Assembly (NCBI GenBank): GCA_000310025.1
Contig: FN648370.1
Coordinates: 23,903 to 87,902 of the forward strand
DNA: 64,000 nucleotides
Origin: Ectocarpus siliculosus
Lineage: Eukaryota; Sar; Phaeophyceae; Ectocarpales; Ectocarpaceae
Direction: 5' to 3'
Below are positions 38,901 to 51,100 of this stretch, in pieces. The notes under the pieces were generated by a model that saw only the letters and a list, made by a program, of their open reading frames with translations, was not told the DNA's origin and ran no database searches. The stretch's first letter is position 1. Each line of letters starts with the position of its first letter. Made by a program: the position numbers and the translations under genes.

Positions 38901-41900
38901 TGAAATTTTCCTCCAAGGTTAAACTTTCGTCGTGGCTATCGTTTCTACGCTCGCAATGTTTGAAATATTTGGCGCGAGTTTGACAATCGTTACGGGTTTC
39001 TCTGACGTTCAATGGACGGGGAAGATCGTGAGAATTCCGTTCATTCGCACAACATAAGACCCGAAGGCACTTGAACACCGTGCGGTAACACGAAATACCG
39101 CGCTTCCTTTCCGCAATGAATGCAACAGGAGAAGCCCCTGCAAGAGAAGGAGGCCGTGACGATCTCCATCCAGATGTTCTCCGCAATCGAGCACGTACAC
39201 AGCAAGGGCATCCTGCACCGAGACCTGAAGCCGGCCAACTTGCTGATCACTAACGGTGAGAACAGCCTATGATAGGATGATAGGTGTACCTTTGTTGCGA
39301 ATTGCGATTGTACTCTGATTGTACTAATACTTAAACTGGTAAACACATCTATGGTACGGTGCTCCCTGTTTGGGAGGGAAGGGGTCGTACAAGCCGTCTC
39401 AGTGTACAGTGGTTGTGTCTCTTGGTGTGATTGTGCGATTACCGTAGGTCCAGGAGTTGTGCCTGTCCTATCGCTATGACACCACTGTGATATAGGAAGA
39501 GGACATGCACGTCACGGTGGTCGAGCGAGCTTGACCTCGGCGTTGTGGCATGGTCCGGCGCTTGGGCGATTGATTCTTAGCAAGGCTGGAAGCATTTCCG
39601 TCCCGTTCCTTGCTACACTAGTAGCACTTTGGCTTTCTGCAACGGAGTGAAGCAACCAATCACGACTGGGTACATGTAGGGGCAACAACGTCGGTGACCC
39701 ACCCACCCCGCTCCCTTCCCTTTGCAACCGCAACGTAATCGAAATGGACACGTTGACCGACATGAGCACAGACATGCAAGTTCGCCTCGCTGACTTCGGG
39801 TTCTCGAAGATGCTGGCGGAGGGAGAGACCACCATGACCGGGCTATGTGGTACCAAGGTGGGATGATGTTGCCCGATTACTGGTTATTGAAACCGTTCGA
39901 CGTGCGGCAACTTGTTGTGCCGGCCTTGGCGACGCACGTGCTGCAGATGCGGTGCATCTCGCTGTCGTCAAACGCGCTTCCGCATTGGCCGTGGAGCCGC
40001 CCGCCGCATCCTCCCTTGCAAACGTGGCTATTAGGGGCTTGTGGCGTTCTGCCTTGTAGAAGACACGGACCACCTTTTGCACATGGCATGGTGCGCGTCT
40101 GCGTAGAGCTATTGGGTTGCACTTGTACCCTATTCTCTCTGTGGCGCAGCTGCTGCCATGGCGTGTAGCTGTGTGTGTGTGACGTGCTTACGTAAACCGG
40201 CACTATTGAGGGGTTCCAAGGTGCCCAAACCGGCACTATAGTGGGCATCCCTGTTTAGTGTCGGTCTGGCACTAAGCAAGGCTCTGGCTGTGCCCAGGGA
40301 TTTGACCGGCACTATACCGGGCATTGGCACAATGAAACCGGCACTAAACTGGGACCCCCTCTGTAGCATTGACCGCGCTAACCGGCTGACCAATGAAAAG
40401 ACGTCAATCTCAGTGCGGAGGAAAAAATAAAGTGCTAGGCCACGATCTGGGACCCTGTGAGGGAGTGTCATGGGGGAGTCTAAATTTATGCAACTCTCCG
40501 AATTGAAGAATGGTTGTTTACGGGTCGATTGTACACCTCACGTGCCTCATGCACTGCATACAACACCCGCGGTCTTTCCGTTGTTTCTGCTGGCGGCACC
40601 CTATCGCCAGCCCTACCTATCTCCAGAGCAGGTTAACAGATCGCCCTACGGGATTGAGGCGGACATGTGGGCTGCCGGGGTGGTGGTGTCCGAGCTACTC
40701 ATGGGTGTCACGGTCTTCTGGTGGGTACAATACTAGAAGTACATCATGGCTCGTGGTTGCCAGTTGCAGTTGTATCCCTATTCTAGTGTAAACATGCGTA
40801 GACCTGCCTACAAAGCCAGGCGCAGAGGGTCGGGACCAGTGTACCAGAAACGGTACGGATTGTACGGGAGGTGCACTATGCTGCTTTGCCGTCGACTAGA
40901 AGAAAACACAACACGCATGTACAACTTCTGACCCTCCCGGCTCCCTCTTTCCCCCCACGCCTCTTGCGGAGTTCAGCCCGGACCCCAGCATCGACCTGGG
41001 ACCGATCTCTAAGGACATCTCGAGCCTCGAGGAGGGGGGGGACATCCGAATGAGGCTAGACCCGTACGATGAGTTGGAGAGGGAGAACATCCGAGCTGGG
41101 GTCTTCAAGGTGGACTCTGAGCGCGTCGGAGCGGTGGGAGAGGACTTCTTGAGGAAGGTGAATGGGATCGAGAAAGCGCGAGTGTTGTGGACAAAGCGTA
41201 AAGTAGTCTTCTCCCAGTGCAGAGCAGTGTGGCGTGTATGGGCATGCAACGATATATGTTGATATTGATCATGTGTTGTGCGGTGGTAAGATTCAGGGAG
41301 GGTAGATGGAATGGGGAATACATATCTAAGCGGACAAGCCGTACACGGTACACTATACTATCTATGTGTAAATCAGCGAAGCACTAAACTGCTATGAGCA
41401 TTGGTGGAGGATGACCTCGTCGATATTGGACACACTGCGCCGATCCGCAGTGAACATTCATTCACAATGTAGATTTCGTATGTACAGCGAACATTGCTCG
41501 TGAGTCTTGTAACGTCTGCCAGACCTCGGCTGGCTGTGCAAGACCTGTATTGACGTTGGGAGCTTCCAAGACTTGCGGGACCCTGCGACACTATGTAGGT
41601 GCCGAAACGACACCGCCTATGTTCCCTATTTCCCGGCCACGCTTTCTGTACCCCCACAGCTAATCGTCCTCGACCCGGCGGAGAGGATGTCCGCACGACA
41701 GGCGGGAGAGCACCCGTGGCTCGGAGACGAGGGCGCGGTGATGCTCAAGAGGGCTGAAGTGGAGGCGGTTTTGAAGGAAGCGCAAGAGACAGAGCAGGCT
41801 GAGAAGAACGAGAGGATGAAATTTCTCAGGTAGCTGTCAATGGTCGTTACCGTTTCTTTCTCAGGTGGCTTGCACATGTCAATTTTGAACGCCTGTTCGA

Positions 41901-42424
41901 CATCGATATTGTTTTCGGGCTTAGTCAGATCGCTTCGTCCCCCGTGTTTGGAATGATGTGTAGAAATAAGTAAGAGCAAAGTAATCAGAGATCCTTGGTT
42001 TTACGGCACGTGGTTGAACACTTTGAATGCACAGACTACGGTTTGCAAAGTCAAGGAGCCTGATCCATTTGAAGCCGTCGACGAAGTTCTTGTTCCCCTT
42101 GACAAAGTTCTCGTCGACATCGATCGTTGCTCTTGCCTTCAACTCGGCAGGAGCAAGAGGCGACGCCGGGTGCCAAAGATGGCGAGAGCGGCGAGGGTCC
42201 TGGCTCCCGTTGCGGAGGGAGCACTGCAGCCGGCTTCGAGCACCGCGGGCGCCGTGTCCATGCTCACCTCGGCAAGCGTGGGAGCAGCGACTGGGGCGGG
42301 GGCGGACGTTCCTCGTGCGATGATGGTGGCCGAGTCCGGGTCCACGGCGGTGCGGTCGAGCGAGGGAGAAGCATGTGGTTCGGGCGCGGGTGTGGTGCAA
42401 GCCCCGATCGGCCAGGAGCTGTGA
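32945..42424 (+). CDS. Serine/threonine protein kinase, left copy
   Basis: Thirteen exons close in phase to 676 residues: 32945-33051, 34071-34131, 34508-35018, 36677-36847, 37385-37470, 37979-38073, 38479-38530, 39129-39255, 39772-39857, 40611-40720, 40977-41157, 41660-41829, 42151-42424. A Ser/Ala-rich, low-complexity N-terminal region (about 1-270) precedes the kinase domain (about 274-550): glycine loop IGGGTFARVVF (278-288), VAIK with Lys300, helix-C Glu319 (NREIQTL), catalytic loop HRDLKPAN (Asp393), DFG (411-413), YLSPEQV in the APE place, DMWAAG, and LDPAERMSARQAGEHPWL (533-550). All catalytic residues are present, so it should phosphorylate Ser/Thr. The domain looks closest to CAMK-type kinases; that is my reading. 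A basic, then Ala/Ser/Gly-rich tail follows. The intron after exon 5 uses a GC donor (GCCAG|GCAAGA). The start ATG in exon 1 is chosen because it keeps phase in both copies. Confidence 0.88.
35189..35664. mobile_element. Small TIR DNA element (MITE-like), left-arm copy
   Basis: A 476-base element bounded by perfect 30-base terminal inverted repeats: ATCTTGTACGAAAGAAAAAA... and its complement ...CTTTCGTACAAGAT. It lies in the intron after the long third exon of the left kinase gene and carries no transposase. An inner hairpin, TTCCTGGCCTGTCCAGGAA, is present. The right arm has the same ends around a much shorter middle. Confidence 0.8.
36901..36994. repeat. 47-base tandem duplication, left arm only
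   Basis: GAACAGCTGCAGCACAGCCG and the bases after it occur twice (from 36901 and 36948). The right arm has a single copy, so this arose after the inverted duplication. It lies in the intron just after the glycine-loop exon. Confidence 0.85.
39920..40510. mobile_element. Transposable-element fragment inserted in the left arm
   Basis: A 591-base block absent from the right arm, where the flanks join directly (...CTTGTTGTG|TGGCTGTTT). Its right half has at least four subterminal copies of ACCGGCACTA, a pattern seen in DNA transposons that bind transposase near their ends. Its left half, on the minus strand, encodes a Cys/His-rich piece (HVCKGGCGGRLHGQC, then HRICSTC) like a zinc finger in some transposases. 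No target-site duplication or clear terminal repeat was seen, so the class is undecided. Confidence 0.6.
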
Positions 42425-42431
42425 GGGTAGA

Positions 42432-45097
42432 CTGATACCGTACCTTGGGACATGACGTTGCATCATCTGTTGTGTGTTTACTCTACAGCAGTTGAGGTGG
42501 GATTTCGTCGGTTTGGAAATAGTCTAGTCCAACAGAACCATGCTTGATGACAAACAACTTTACATGTGCAGCGCGGTGTTCCTGCTTCCCGAATTCCGAT
42601 AGGGATTCTCAGCGATGTTTACCTAAACATGTGGTATGTGGGAATTGATGTGGGTCGATTGGCCTTCAAGAGGCTCAGGTTGTTAAGAGGTTGATGGCGT
42701 CTTCATCCGCTTGACTTTAGACTGACTGCAGACCATTGCATGGTGTCTTGTGAAACTGCAAGTTCGGGGTACGAAATTGTTTGGGAGGTCGTGGTTGTTC
42801 CTGCGAGCATTTGGCGCACACATAGTGATTATTCCACGTTCCACATGTGTTGTTTAGAACTACCCAACCATCGCGTCGACTGCACGCATCAGATTTATCG
42901 TAAACTACTTAATGTTTAATCGTGTCTGGTGATATCCTGAGGGATACGGTACTGTTTAATTAAGTATTGAACTGTTTTTGAGTGTCCTAGGTTATTCCGA
43001 GCTCTGACCGACTGACGGCGGCACACCAGTGACCGCGCATTGTAGGACGCCGACAGACACATGTTCCACCAATATGCGGCACGACACTATGTCGTCTGAG
43101 CCTGGCACTATTCGAAAAGATGGTTGGAAAAGTCAGCGGTTATTGTTCTCGTGTCTTGAAGGTCTCCAAATTCCTTTGGAACCTTTCTTTCGCCGTGGAT
43201 ATCGTGATCGCGGGGCAGTAATATTGTGTGCAGTGTGCCAGACAAGTTTGACACTGCTAACCGGCGAAATAGTGACCGTTTCACACACCAACTTGAAAAC
43301 TAGCCGTAGAATCGGAGGTTAAACACTTCATTTGGGCTCGAAGGTTGCATCAACCAAGGCGGAGCTCCCTGTCACAACACTCTCCGCAGAAATTTTTAAC
43401 CATCCGCAGAAGAACACCAGGCTCACTAACAGCAATATATTCGTGTTCCCCTGTTCATACTGGCCATTACGGTATCAAACGCGTAGAAGTTGTATGGCTG
43501 TGCTCAGCATTGGAGAAGAACAGACTTCTGTGTATCATCCTGGATCAGCTTGTATGCAAAGGGTGCTGTCGGCTGGCTATAAGGAGCGTGCTTGCAGCAC
43601 CAAATGGAGTATTGTAGCGAAGGGAGCTTTTACCAACTTGCCACCTCTCTTTGTACCCGATCATGTAGCACACGACTGAGGGCGCGGTGGAGGGTGGCGT
43701 TTGCTTGAAAAGACGACATATCGACTAGCATCACATGTTATGCGATGCTCGGCCAGTGGATGAGGCCAAAAATTAGGCCGCATCTTGGTGGTGGCCACAA
43801 AAATCCGCCCGTCGAAAGGTGCATGCCGCCAAAAAAAAGGATGGATCATCACCTGCGGCCTGCACCGCGCTTAAAACGATGGCTACCACCAGACAAAGTG
43901 AAATGTTTGTCGCTCGACCATCTGTGGTACCAGTTTCTTGCCGACCTCCTCCACATCGTTGAGGACGACAAACAACAATCGGAAGCGATCACTGGCTAAA
44001 TGGGAAGAACGCTGGCCACATGTCCTTCTCCGGGAATCGCCTGTGGCTAAGGATATGTCCGAGAATCGGGGGTCACGGTCCTCCACCAATTGCCTTTGGT
44101 TACGATCGCTGGCGAGTTGGTTGAAACATACACACGTAATTGCATTGCAGGCCTGCCGGCTTTCCGGCCTTGTCCATTCACTTCATTGCATTACCATGGG
44201 GCTCCAGCTGTCGAAGGGTACTCACTCAGAAACACCGCGATTGATCAGATAAATGGAACAAATTCCCTACATAGCTCTCTATCACACAGTCACTCGTTGA
44301 GCGGCGATTCGAACCAGAAGAACAAAGGAAAGCAGCCATAATACGTTGTAGAAAGAAAACCCACAACGGCACATCAATCTCAGGCTGTTTCTCTTCCACC
44401 CTCTGCTTCCAGGAAGTCCCTCCCGCCTCCCCAACACCCGCACCCGCGTACTATATATAGTCAGCGACAATATTCACATCCGACCGTATTCGAAGCATGT
44501 AGAGCCCCCAAACGTTTCCTTCTTTTGTTTTCCCTCCCCTAATTTTCCCTCCTTCCGAAACGGGTTTGTACCAAGTATTACATACGTACAACAGTGTGTA
44601 GCAGGGCACCTACATGTTTTCACCATAAGCGGGTGACACGACCGGGACGCAAGTAACCACAAATGGACCAGCAGCAGAACAGCATAGGCGGGTTGTCAGC
44701 CCGCCTGGCTACGCCGCTTCAGCACCAACGGGCACACCTCAGGGCCTTCGTGATGAGTCGTTCGTCAAGATGCCTCCGTCTTTGCCCCAACAATGAAGTC
44801 ACAGAACAAGTCTCACCAACACAATTAACTAATTGTTCAAACCCAGGCTGCGGTACTAGGACGCTGGCATTGCGGCACTTCGCCGGATAGTACAAGCGCG
44901 GAACAATGTCACCCGGGACAGTGTGAAAGTTGATGGTGAGCGTCAATAGCTATATGGCACCACCCCCAAGGCAGACAAGAATCATTTCGTGCATATCTTG
45001 AGACGGACGGAGCCCCACCCCCTTTACAGTACACGCACAGCAGACGATGGAACGTCATGTCCCACGGTGTTGCAGCGTCGCGGGGGTTTGACCACAA
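42432..45097. other. Unique spacer between the palindrome arms
   Basis: 2,666 bases not shared by the arms, lying between the two convergent kinase stops. Several short ORFs exist but none has splice or family support. A small palindrome, CTATATATAG, occurs at 44450-44459. Termination signals of both kinase genes should lie near its ends. Confidence 0.6.
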
Positions 45098-45104
45098 TCT
45101 ACCC

Positions 45105-48100
45105 TCACAGCTCCTGGCCGATCGGGGCTTGCACCACACCCGCGCCCGAACCACATGCTTCTCCCTCGCTCGACCGCACCGCCGTGGACCCGGACTCGGC
45201 CACCATCATCGCACGAGGAACATCCGCCCCCGCCCCAGTCGCTGCTCCCACACTTGCCGAGGTGAGCATGGACACGGCGCTCGCGGTGCTCGAAGCCGGC
45301 TGCAGTGCTCCCTCCGCAACGGGAGCAAGACCCCTAGCCGCTCTCGCCATCTTTGGCACCCGGCGCCGCCTCTTGCTCCTGCCGAGTTGAAGGCAAGAGC
45401 AACGATCGATGACGAAGAGAACTTTGTCAAGGGGAACAACAACTTCGTCGACGGCTTCGAATGGATCAGGCTCCTTGACTTTGCAAACCGTAGTCTGTGC
45501 ATTCAAAGTGTTCAACCACGTGCCGTAAAATCAGGATCTCTGAATATTCTCTATGTATCATTCCAAACACGGGGGACGAAGCGATCTGACTAAGCCCGAA
45601 AACAATATCGATGTCGAATAGGCGTTCAAAATTGACATGTGCAAGCCACCTGAGAAAGAAACAGTAACGACCATTGACAGCTACCTGAGAAATTTCATCC
45701 TCTCGTTCTTCTCAGCCTGCTCTGTCTCTTGCGCTTCCTTCAAAACCGCCTCCACTTCAGCCCTCTTGAGCATCACCGCGCCCTCGTCTCCGAGCCACGG
45801 GTGCTCTCCCGCCTGTCGTGCGGACATCCTCTCCGCCGGGTCGAGGACGATTAGCTGTGGGGGTACAGAAAGCGTGGCCGGGAAATAGGGAACATAGGCG
45901 GTGTCGTTTCGGCACCTACATAGTGTCGCAGGGTTCCGCAAGTCCTGGAAGCTCCCAACGTCAATACAGGTCTTGCACAGCCAGCCGAGGTCTGGCAGAC
46001 GTTACAAGACTCACGAGCAATGTTCGCTGCCAGCCGAGGTCTGGCAGACGTTACAAGACTCACGAGCAATGTTCGCTGTACATACGAAATCTACATTGTG
46101 AATGAATATTCACTGCGGATCGGCGCAGTGTGTCCAATATCGACGAGGTCATCCTCCACCAATGCTCATAGCAGTTTAGTGCTTCGCTGATTTACACATA
46201 GATAGTTTAGTGTACCGTGTACGGCTTGTCCGCTTAGATATGTATTCCCCATTCCATCTACCCTCCCTGAATCTTACCACCGCACAACACATGATCAATA
46301 TCAACATACATCGTTGCATGCCCATACACGCCACACTGCTCTGCACTGGGAGAAGACTACTTTACGCTTTGTCCACAACACTCGCGCTTTCTCGATCCCA
46401 TTCACCTTCCTCAAGAAGTCCTCTCCCACCGCTCCGACGCGCTCAGAGTCCACCTTGAAGACCCCAGCTCGGATGTTCTCCCTCTCCAACTCATCGTACG
46501 GGTCTAGCCTCATTCGGATGTCCCCCCCCTCCTCGAGGCTCGAGATGTCCTTAGAGATCGGTCCCAGGTCGATGCTGGGGTCCGGGCTGAACTCCGCAAG
46601 AGGCGTGGGGGGAAAGAGGGAGCCGGGAGGGTCAGAAGTTGTACATGCGTGTTGTGTTTTCTTCTAGTCGACGGCAAAGCAGCATAGTGCACCTCCCGTA
46701 CAATCCGTACCGTTTCTGGTACACTGGTCCCGACCCTCTGCGCCTGGCTTTGTAGGCAGGTCTACGCATGTTTACACTAAAATAGGGATACAACTGCAAC
46801 TGACAACCACGAGACATAATGTACTTCTAGTATTGTACCCACCAGAAGACCGTGACACCCATGAGTAGCTCGAACACCACCACCCCGGCAGCCCACATGT
46901 CCGCCTCAATCCCGTAGGGCAATTTGTTCACCTGCTCTGGAGATAGGTAGGGCTGGCGATAGGGTGCCGCCAGCAGAAACAACGGAAAGACCGCGGGTGT
47001 TGCATGCAGCGCATGAGGCACGTGAGGTGTACAATCGACCCGTAAACAGCCACACAACAAGTTGCCGCACGTCGAACGGTTTCAATAACCAGTAATCGGG
47101 CAACATCATCCCACCTTGGTACCACATAGCCCGGTCATGGTGGTCTCTCCCTCCGCCAGCATCTTCGAGAACCCGAAGTCAGCGAGGCGAACTTGCATGT
47201 CTGTGCTCATGTCGGTCAACGTGTCCATTTCGATTACGTTGCGGTTGCAAAGGGAAGGGAGCGGGGTGGGTGGGTCACCGACGTTGTTGCCCCTACATGT
47301 ACCCAGTCGTGATTGGTTGCTCCACTCCGTTGCAGAAAGCCAAAGTGCTACTAGTGTAGCAAGGAACGGGACGGAAATGCTTCCAGCCTTGCTAAGAATC
47401 AATCGCCCAAGCGCCGGACCATGCCATAACGCCGAGGTCAAGCTCGCTCGACCACCGTGACGTGCATGTCCTCTTCCTATATCACAGTGGTGCCATAGCG
47501 ATAGGACAGGCACAACTCCTGGACCTACGGTAATCGCACAATCACACCAAGAGACACAACCACTGTACACTGAGACGGCTTGTACGACCCCTTCCCTCCC
47601 AAACAGGGAGCACCGTACCATAGATGTGTTTACCAGTTTAAGTATTAGTACAATCAGAGTACAATCGCAATTCGCAACAAAGGTACACCTATCATCCTAT
47701 CATAGGCTGTTCTCACCGTTAGTGATCAGCAAGTTGGCCGGCTTCAGGTCTCGGTGCAGGATGCCCTTGCTGTGTACGTGCTCGATTGCGGAGAACATCT
47801 GGATGGAGATCGTCACGGCCTCCTTCTCTTGCAGGGGCTTCTCCTGTTGCATTCATTGCGGAAAGGAAGCGCGGTATTTCGTGTTACGCACGGTGTTCAA
47901 GTGCCTTCGGGTCTTGTGTTGTGCGAATGAACGGAATTCTCACGATCTTCCCCGTCCATTGAACGTCAGAGAAACCCGTAACGATTGTCAAACTCACGCC
48001 AAATATTTCAAACATTGCGAGCGTAGAAACGATAGCCACGACGAAAGTTTAACCTTGGAGGAAAATTTCACATCCCGCCGATAGGAGATTTGGACGGACT

Positions 48101-51100
48101 ACATAGTAGACGCAGGAACGTGCAAACACTCCGTTGGTGCACCTCGAGAACTACTGCTGTAAAGAACAGATACATCACTGCCAAACCATGGATACTCGAC
48201 ACCGAAGCGAACACGTGACCGGTAAAACTGCCACTTCTCAGACGATTACATCAACACCAACACATGATCAATACTGCTGTTGGGTATGTATTTCAATCGC
48301 CTCTCATCCCGACGGGAGTACCAACGCCGACAAACGAGCAAACAAGTGAGGACCGGAGCAGCGAGTCTGTCGTTCCCGCACTAACCTAAGCAAATCACTA
48401 TTGCACTACTGCTAGTTCATCCAACAAGGGCATACCGCACCTTCAGGAGAGTCGCGACGTCCGAGTGCAGAAGGGGCATGATCATGAAGGTGCTGTTGTA
48501 GTTGAGTTCGACACGGGATGGCCAGGTAAGCGTGGGTCAGACAACGCCAAACACGTAAGCAAGTATTCATTGTACCGAGCACAGCGTTTGGTTCTAGCAC
48601 ACAACATTACTACAACTACGTGCTCAACATAGCGATTCCTATGCAACAACCCGCCCCACCCTACGAAGCACGTCGATAGAACGCCTTTCGATGGCCTCAG
48701 TCGCCTTTCGATTTCAACACTAGAATGCTGTACATGTACGGCACACGCTGTCATCTTCAAAAGGCCTGCTGATTCGTACCACCATGGGTCGCAAACAACC
48801 CAGACATGCACAAGTACAGACAGGCAGCGCGCGACATGTGAAGGATACACCTCAGACAGCACTATCCACCAAGAGAGATTGACTGGTAGAATCTCACGTG
48901 CTGGGAGTCTTAAGGGTGCCGAGGATGTCCACCACGTTCGGGTGGTGTGCGGCCATGGTCAGGGTCTGGATCTCGCGGTTGATGTACTTGTCCTGCAGGA
49001 ATCGTCATGATTTGTTGGTGTTATATTCGGTGGTGCGACCCTAATGTAGAGTTGGGAATACCGTGAATGGGTTACTTCAAACGTAGAATGGCAACCGGAT
49101 TTTGCTGTGCGACTGCCACCCGCGGAAGGGTTGCAAATCTCGTGTGGCTGAAAGCTATTGTTCTACAGTATGGTGTTGTTCAAAGGTTTGGTGAAACTTC
49201 GAAGCTAACCTACCTCAAGCAAGGAGTACATGACACGCGGTATGGAGCACGCACGCAGCACGATGGGTGCTCGCAACCGCGCCAAGAAGCCAGAAAGCAA
49301 GTACAGCAGAAGCAGTCTCGAGGGGCTATCGCTATAGTGGCCTTTGTATTTCTTGCGTTACTGTATACTTTCAACACCGGGCGTGCTTAAGCCTACTGTA
49401 AACTATATGACGACCTTGTGGCTGTGCGTCCAAGATCATCGTGGTCACTTCTCAGTGCAGAACTTGCATGGACAAGAACACATCACCGCTCTTGCCTGGC
49501 TTCCAAAGGCGTCGCTGTCCCTGTTGATGACCTTGATGGCCACAGGCATGCCCATGCTGGTCTGACCAAATACGACCCTGGCTGCTCCAAGAGCGCGTCA
49601 AAAAAACGCCATAAACACATGATTGGTACGCAGGAACGTCAACACAATTGTTTGGCGGATACTCTCCATTGCTGTGGATCGAATACTCTAGACTACACGT
49701 CGAACGGCGAAACACAAGTAGACTACACCATAAATAATAAATACACCGTCTAACTCAATCTTCGTTTCCAGCCTCCACCGCGTTGAACATGGCAAGAACC
49801 TTCTAAAGCCGAATTCTAGCCACGGGGGCAGGGGGATGCACTCTTTATCCTAGCACCTAGGACGATACGGTGACGATCTCCAGCAGAGGGCAAAAGTGAG
49901 TACAGCAGTAGTCTACTTCTCGTAGACATTGAAACCAATCACGTTCTCCGTGCACCGGGACAACATTCGTCTGACAGCGCGACGAGTTGATTTACCAGAC
50001 GTTTCGGCTGTGCTGCAGCTGTTCGAGCTGTGCATCGCTCGCTGAGTCCGCGCGGTGCTGCTGTTTTCGTTGCTCACCGAACGTGCCACCGCCAATCTCG
50101 GCATCGATGACCTTCATCGCGACGTCTCTTGCCTCCCACTTCCGCATGGCGTTGTCGTCGCTGCGGCGGAATGCTGGAGGCATGAAGGACGCCTCCTCAA
50201 CCTCCTCGTCTTGACCAATGACAGACCCCATCATTACCGCCGCTCCACCTGTGATTGCGTAGGTGAAGATGAGTGTTCCCGAATTCAAAAACACGTACGA
50301 AGTACGACACAGCCGGACTTCTGTCTTGGATCAGACACGAACAACAGGTCCGAACATGCCAATGGAACCACCCCTGATCACGGCAGGAACGGCAACGCCA
50401 GACATTCTTCGAGCATTTGAACCCGCTCAAGGTCCAACACGGCTGTTAGGCTCCATGAGGGCTATCGAGAGATCCGATCTCTCTTTCTTGCACTAGGCAC
50501 AACAACAGAGCTAGGGTACTGCAGCAGCATGTGTATGCGCTTGAACGGTCAGAGCGCAGAGTGCGAAATCTGTCCGGGCCTCTCGGGAGGACGAGGTGGT
50601 TCGGCGGCAGAACCTAGACTATGCCGTTTCACTACATGTAATTTTTCAGAAGGGTTTTTCGTCTCCCCATGGTGGTGTTGCGTGGACTTCTCACGGGACT
50701 ATCGACTACAAGGGCAGCTTGAAAATGTCGAGTACAACCCCACGAGGTGAGTTGTTTGCTAGATGCGCAATGCCGGGTGGGTACTGGCACTGCTGCTGAC
50801 TGGAATCATGGATCATACTTGTAGGCTAGACAGAGACCATGAGCAAAAGCACAGAGATTCGGGGTAACCCAAGATCGTCTAAGCCGCAGCGTTAAGCACG
50901 AACAAACGCGATAGATGTGGTGCTGTACTGTTGTAGTTGATCTGCGGTACTGGTGGTAGACTAGTTTTACATCTCAAACTGCGCATGGATTTGGTACAAG
51001 CAGTCCAGTGAGAACCCCACGAAGAAACAGCATGTAGAAAACGTTTCAAGAAAATCGTGAAACGGACACAGCAGCAACAATTTTTGTTTATTTTTGCGCG

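Larger units (their letters stand above)
31340..42431. repeat. Left arm of a large inverted duplication
   Basis: The arm is complementary to 45098-55569. The outer match starts at about TATCCCTGTTGAGGTACAG and the inner one ends at GTGAGGGTAGA. It carries a complete kinase gene with about 1.6 kb upstream of the proposed start. Differences from the right arm: a 591-base insertion (39920-40510), a longer TIR element (35189-35664), a 47-base tandem duplication (36901-36994) and scattered substitutions. Confidence 0.93.

Noticed and set aside
42014-42150. Upstream extension of the last kinase exon ORF
   Set aside because: It is open in both arms, but phase from the previous exon requires entry at the acceptor AACTCGGCAG|G at 42150/42151.
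43029-43999. ORFs in the palindrome spacer as genes
   Set aside because: They are short, have no splice or family support and overlap each other in different frames.
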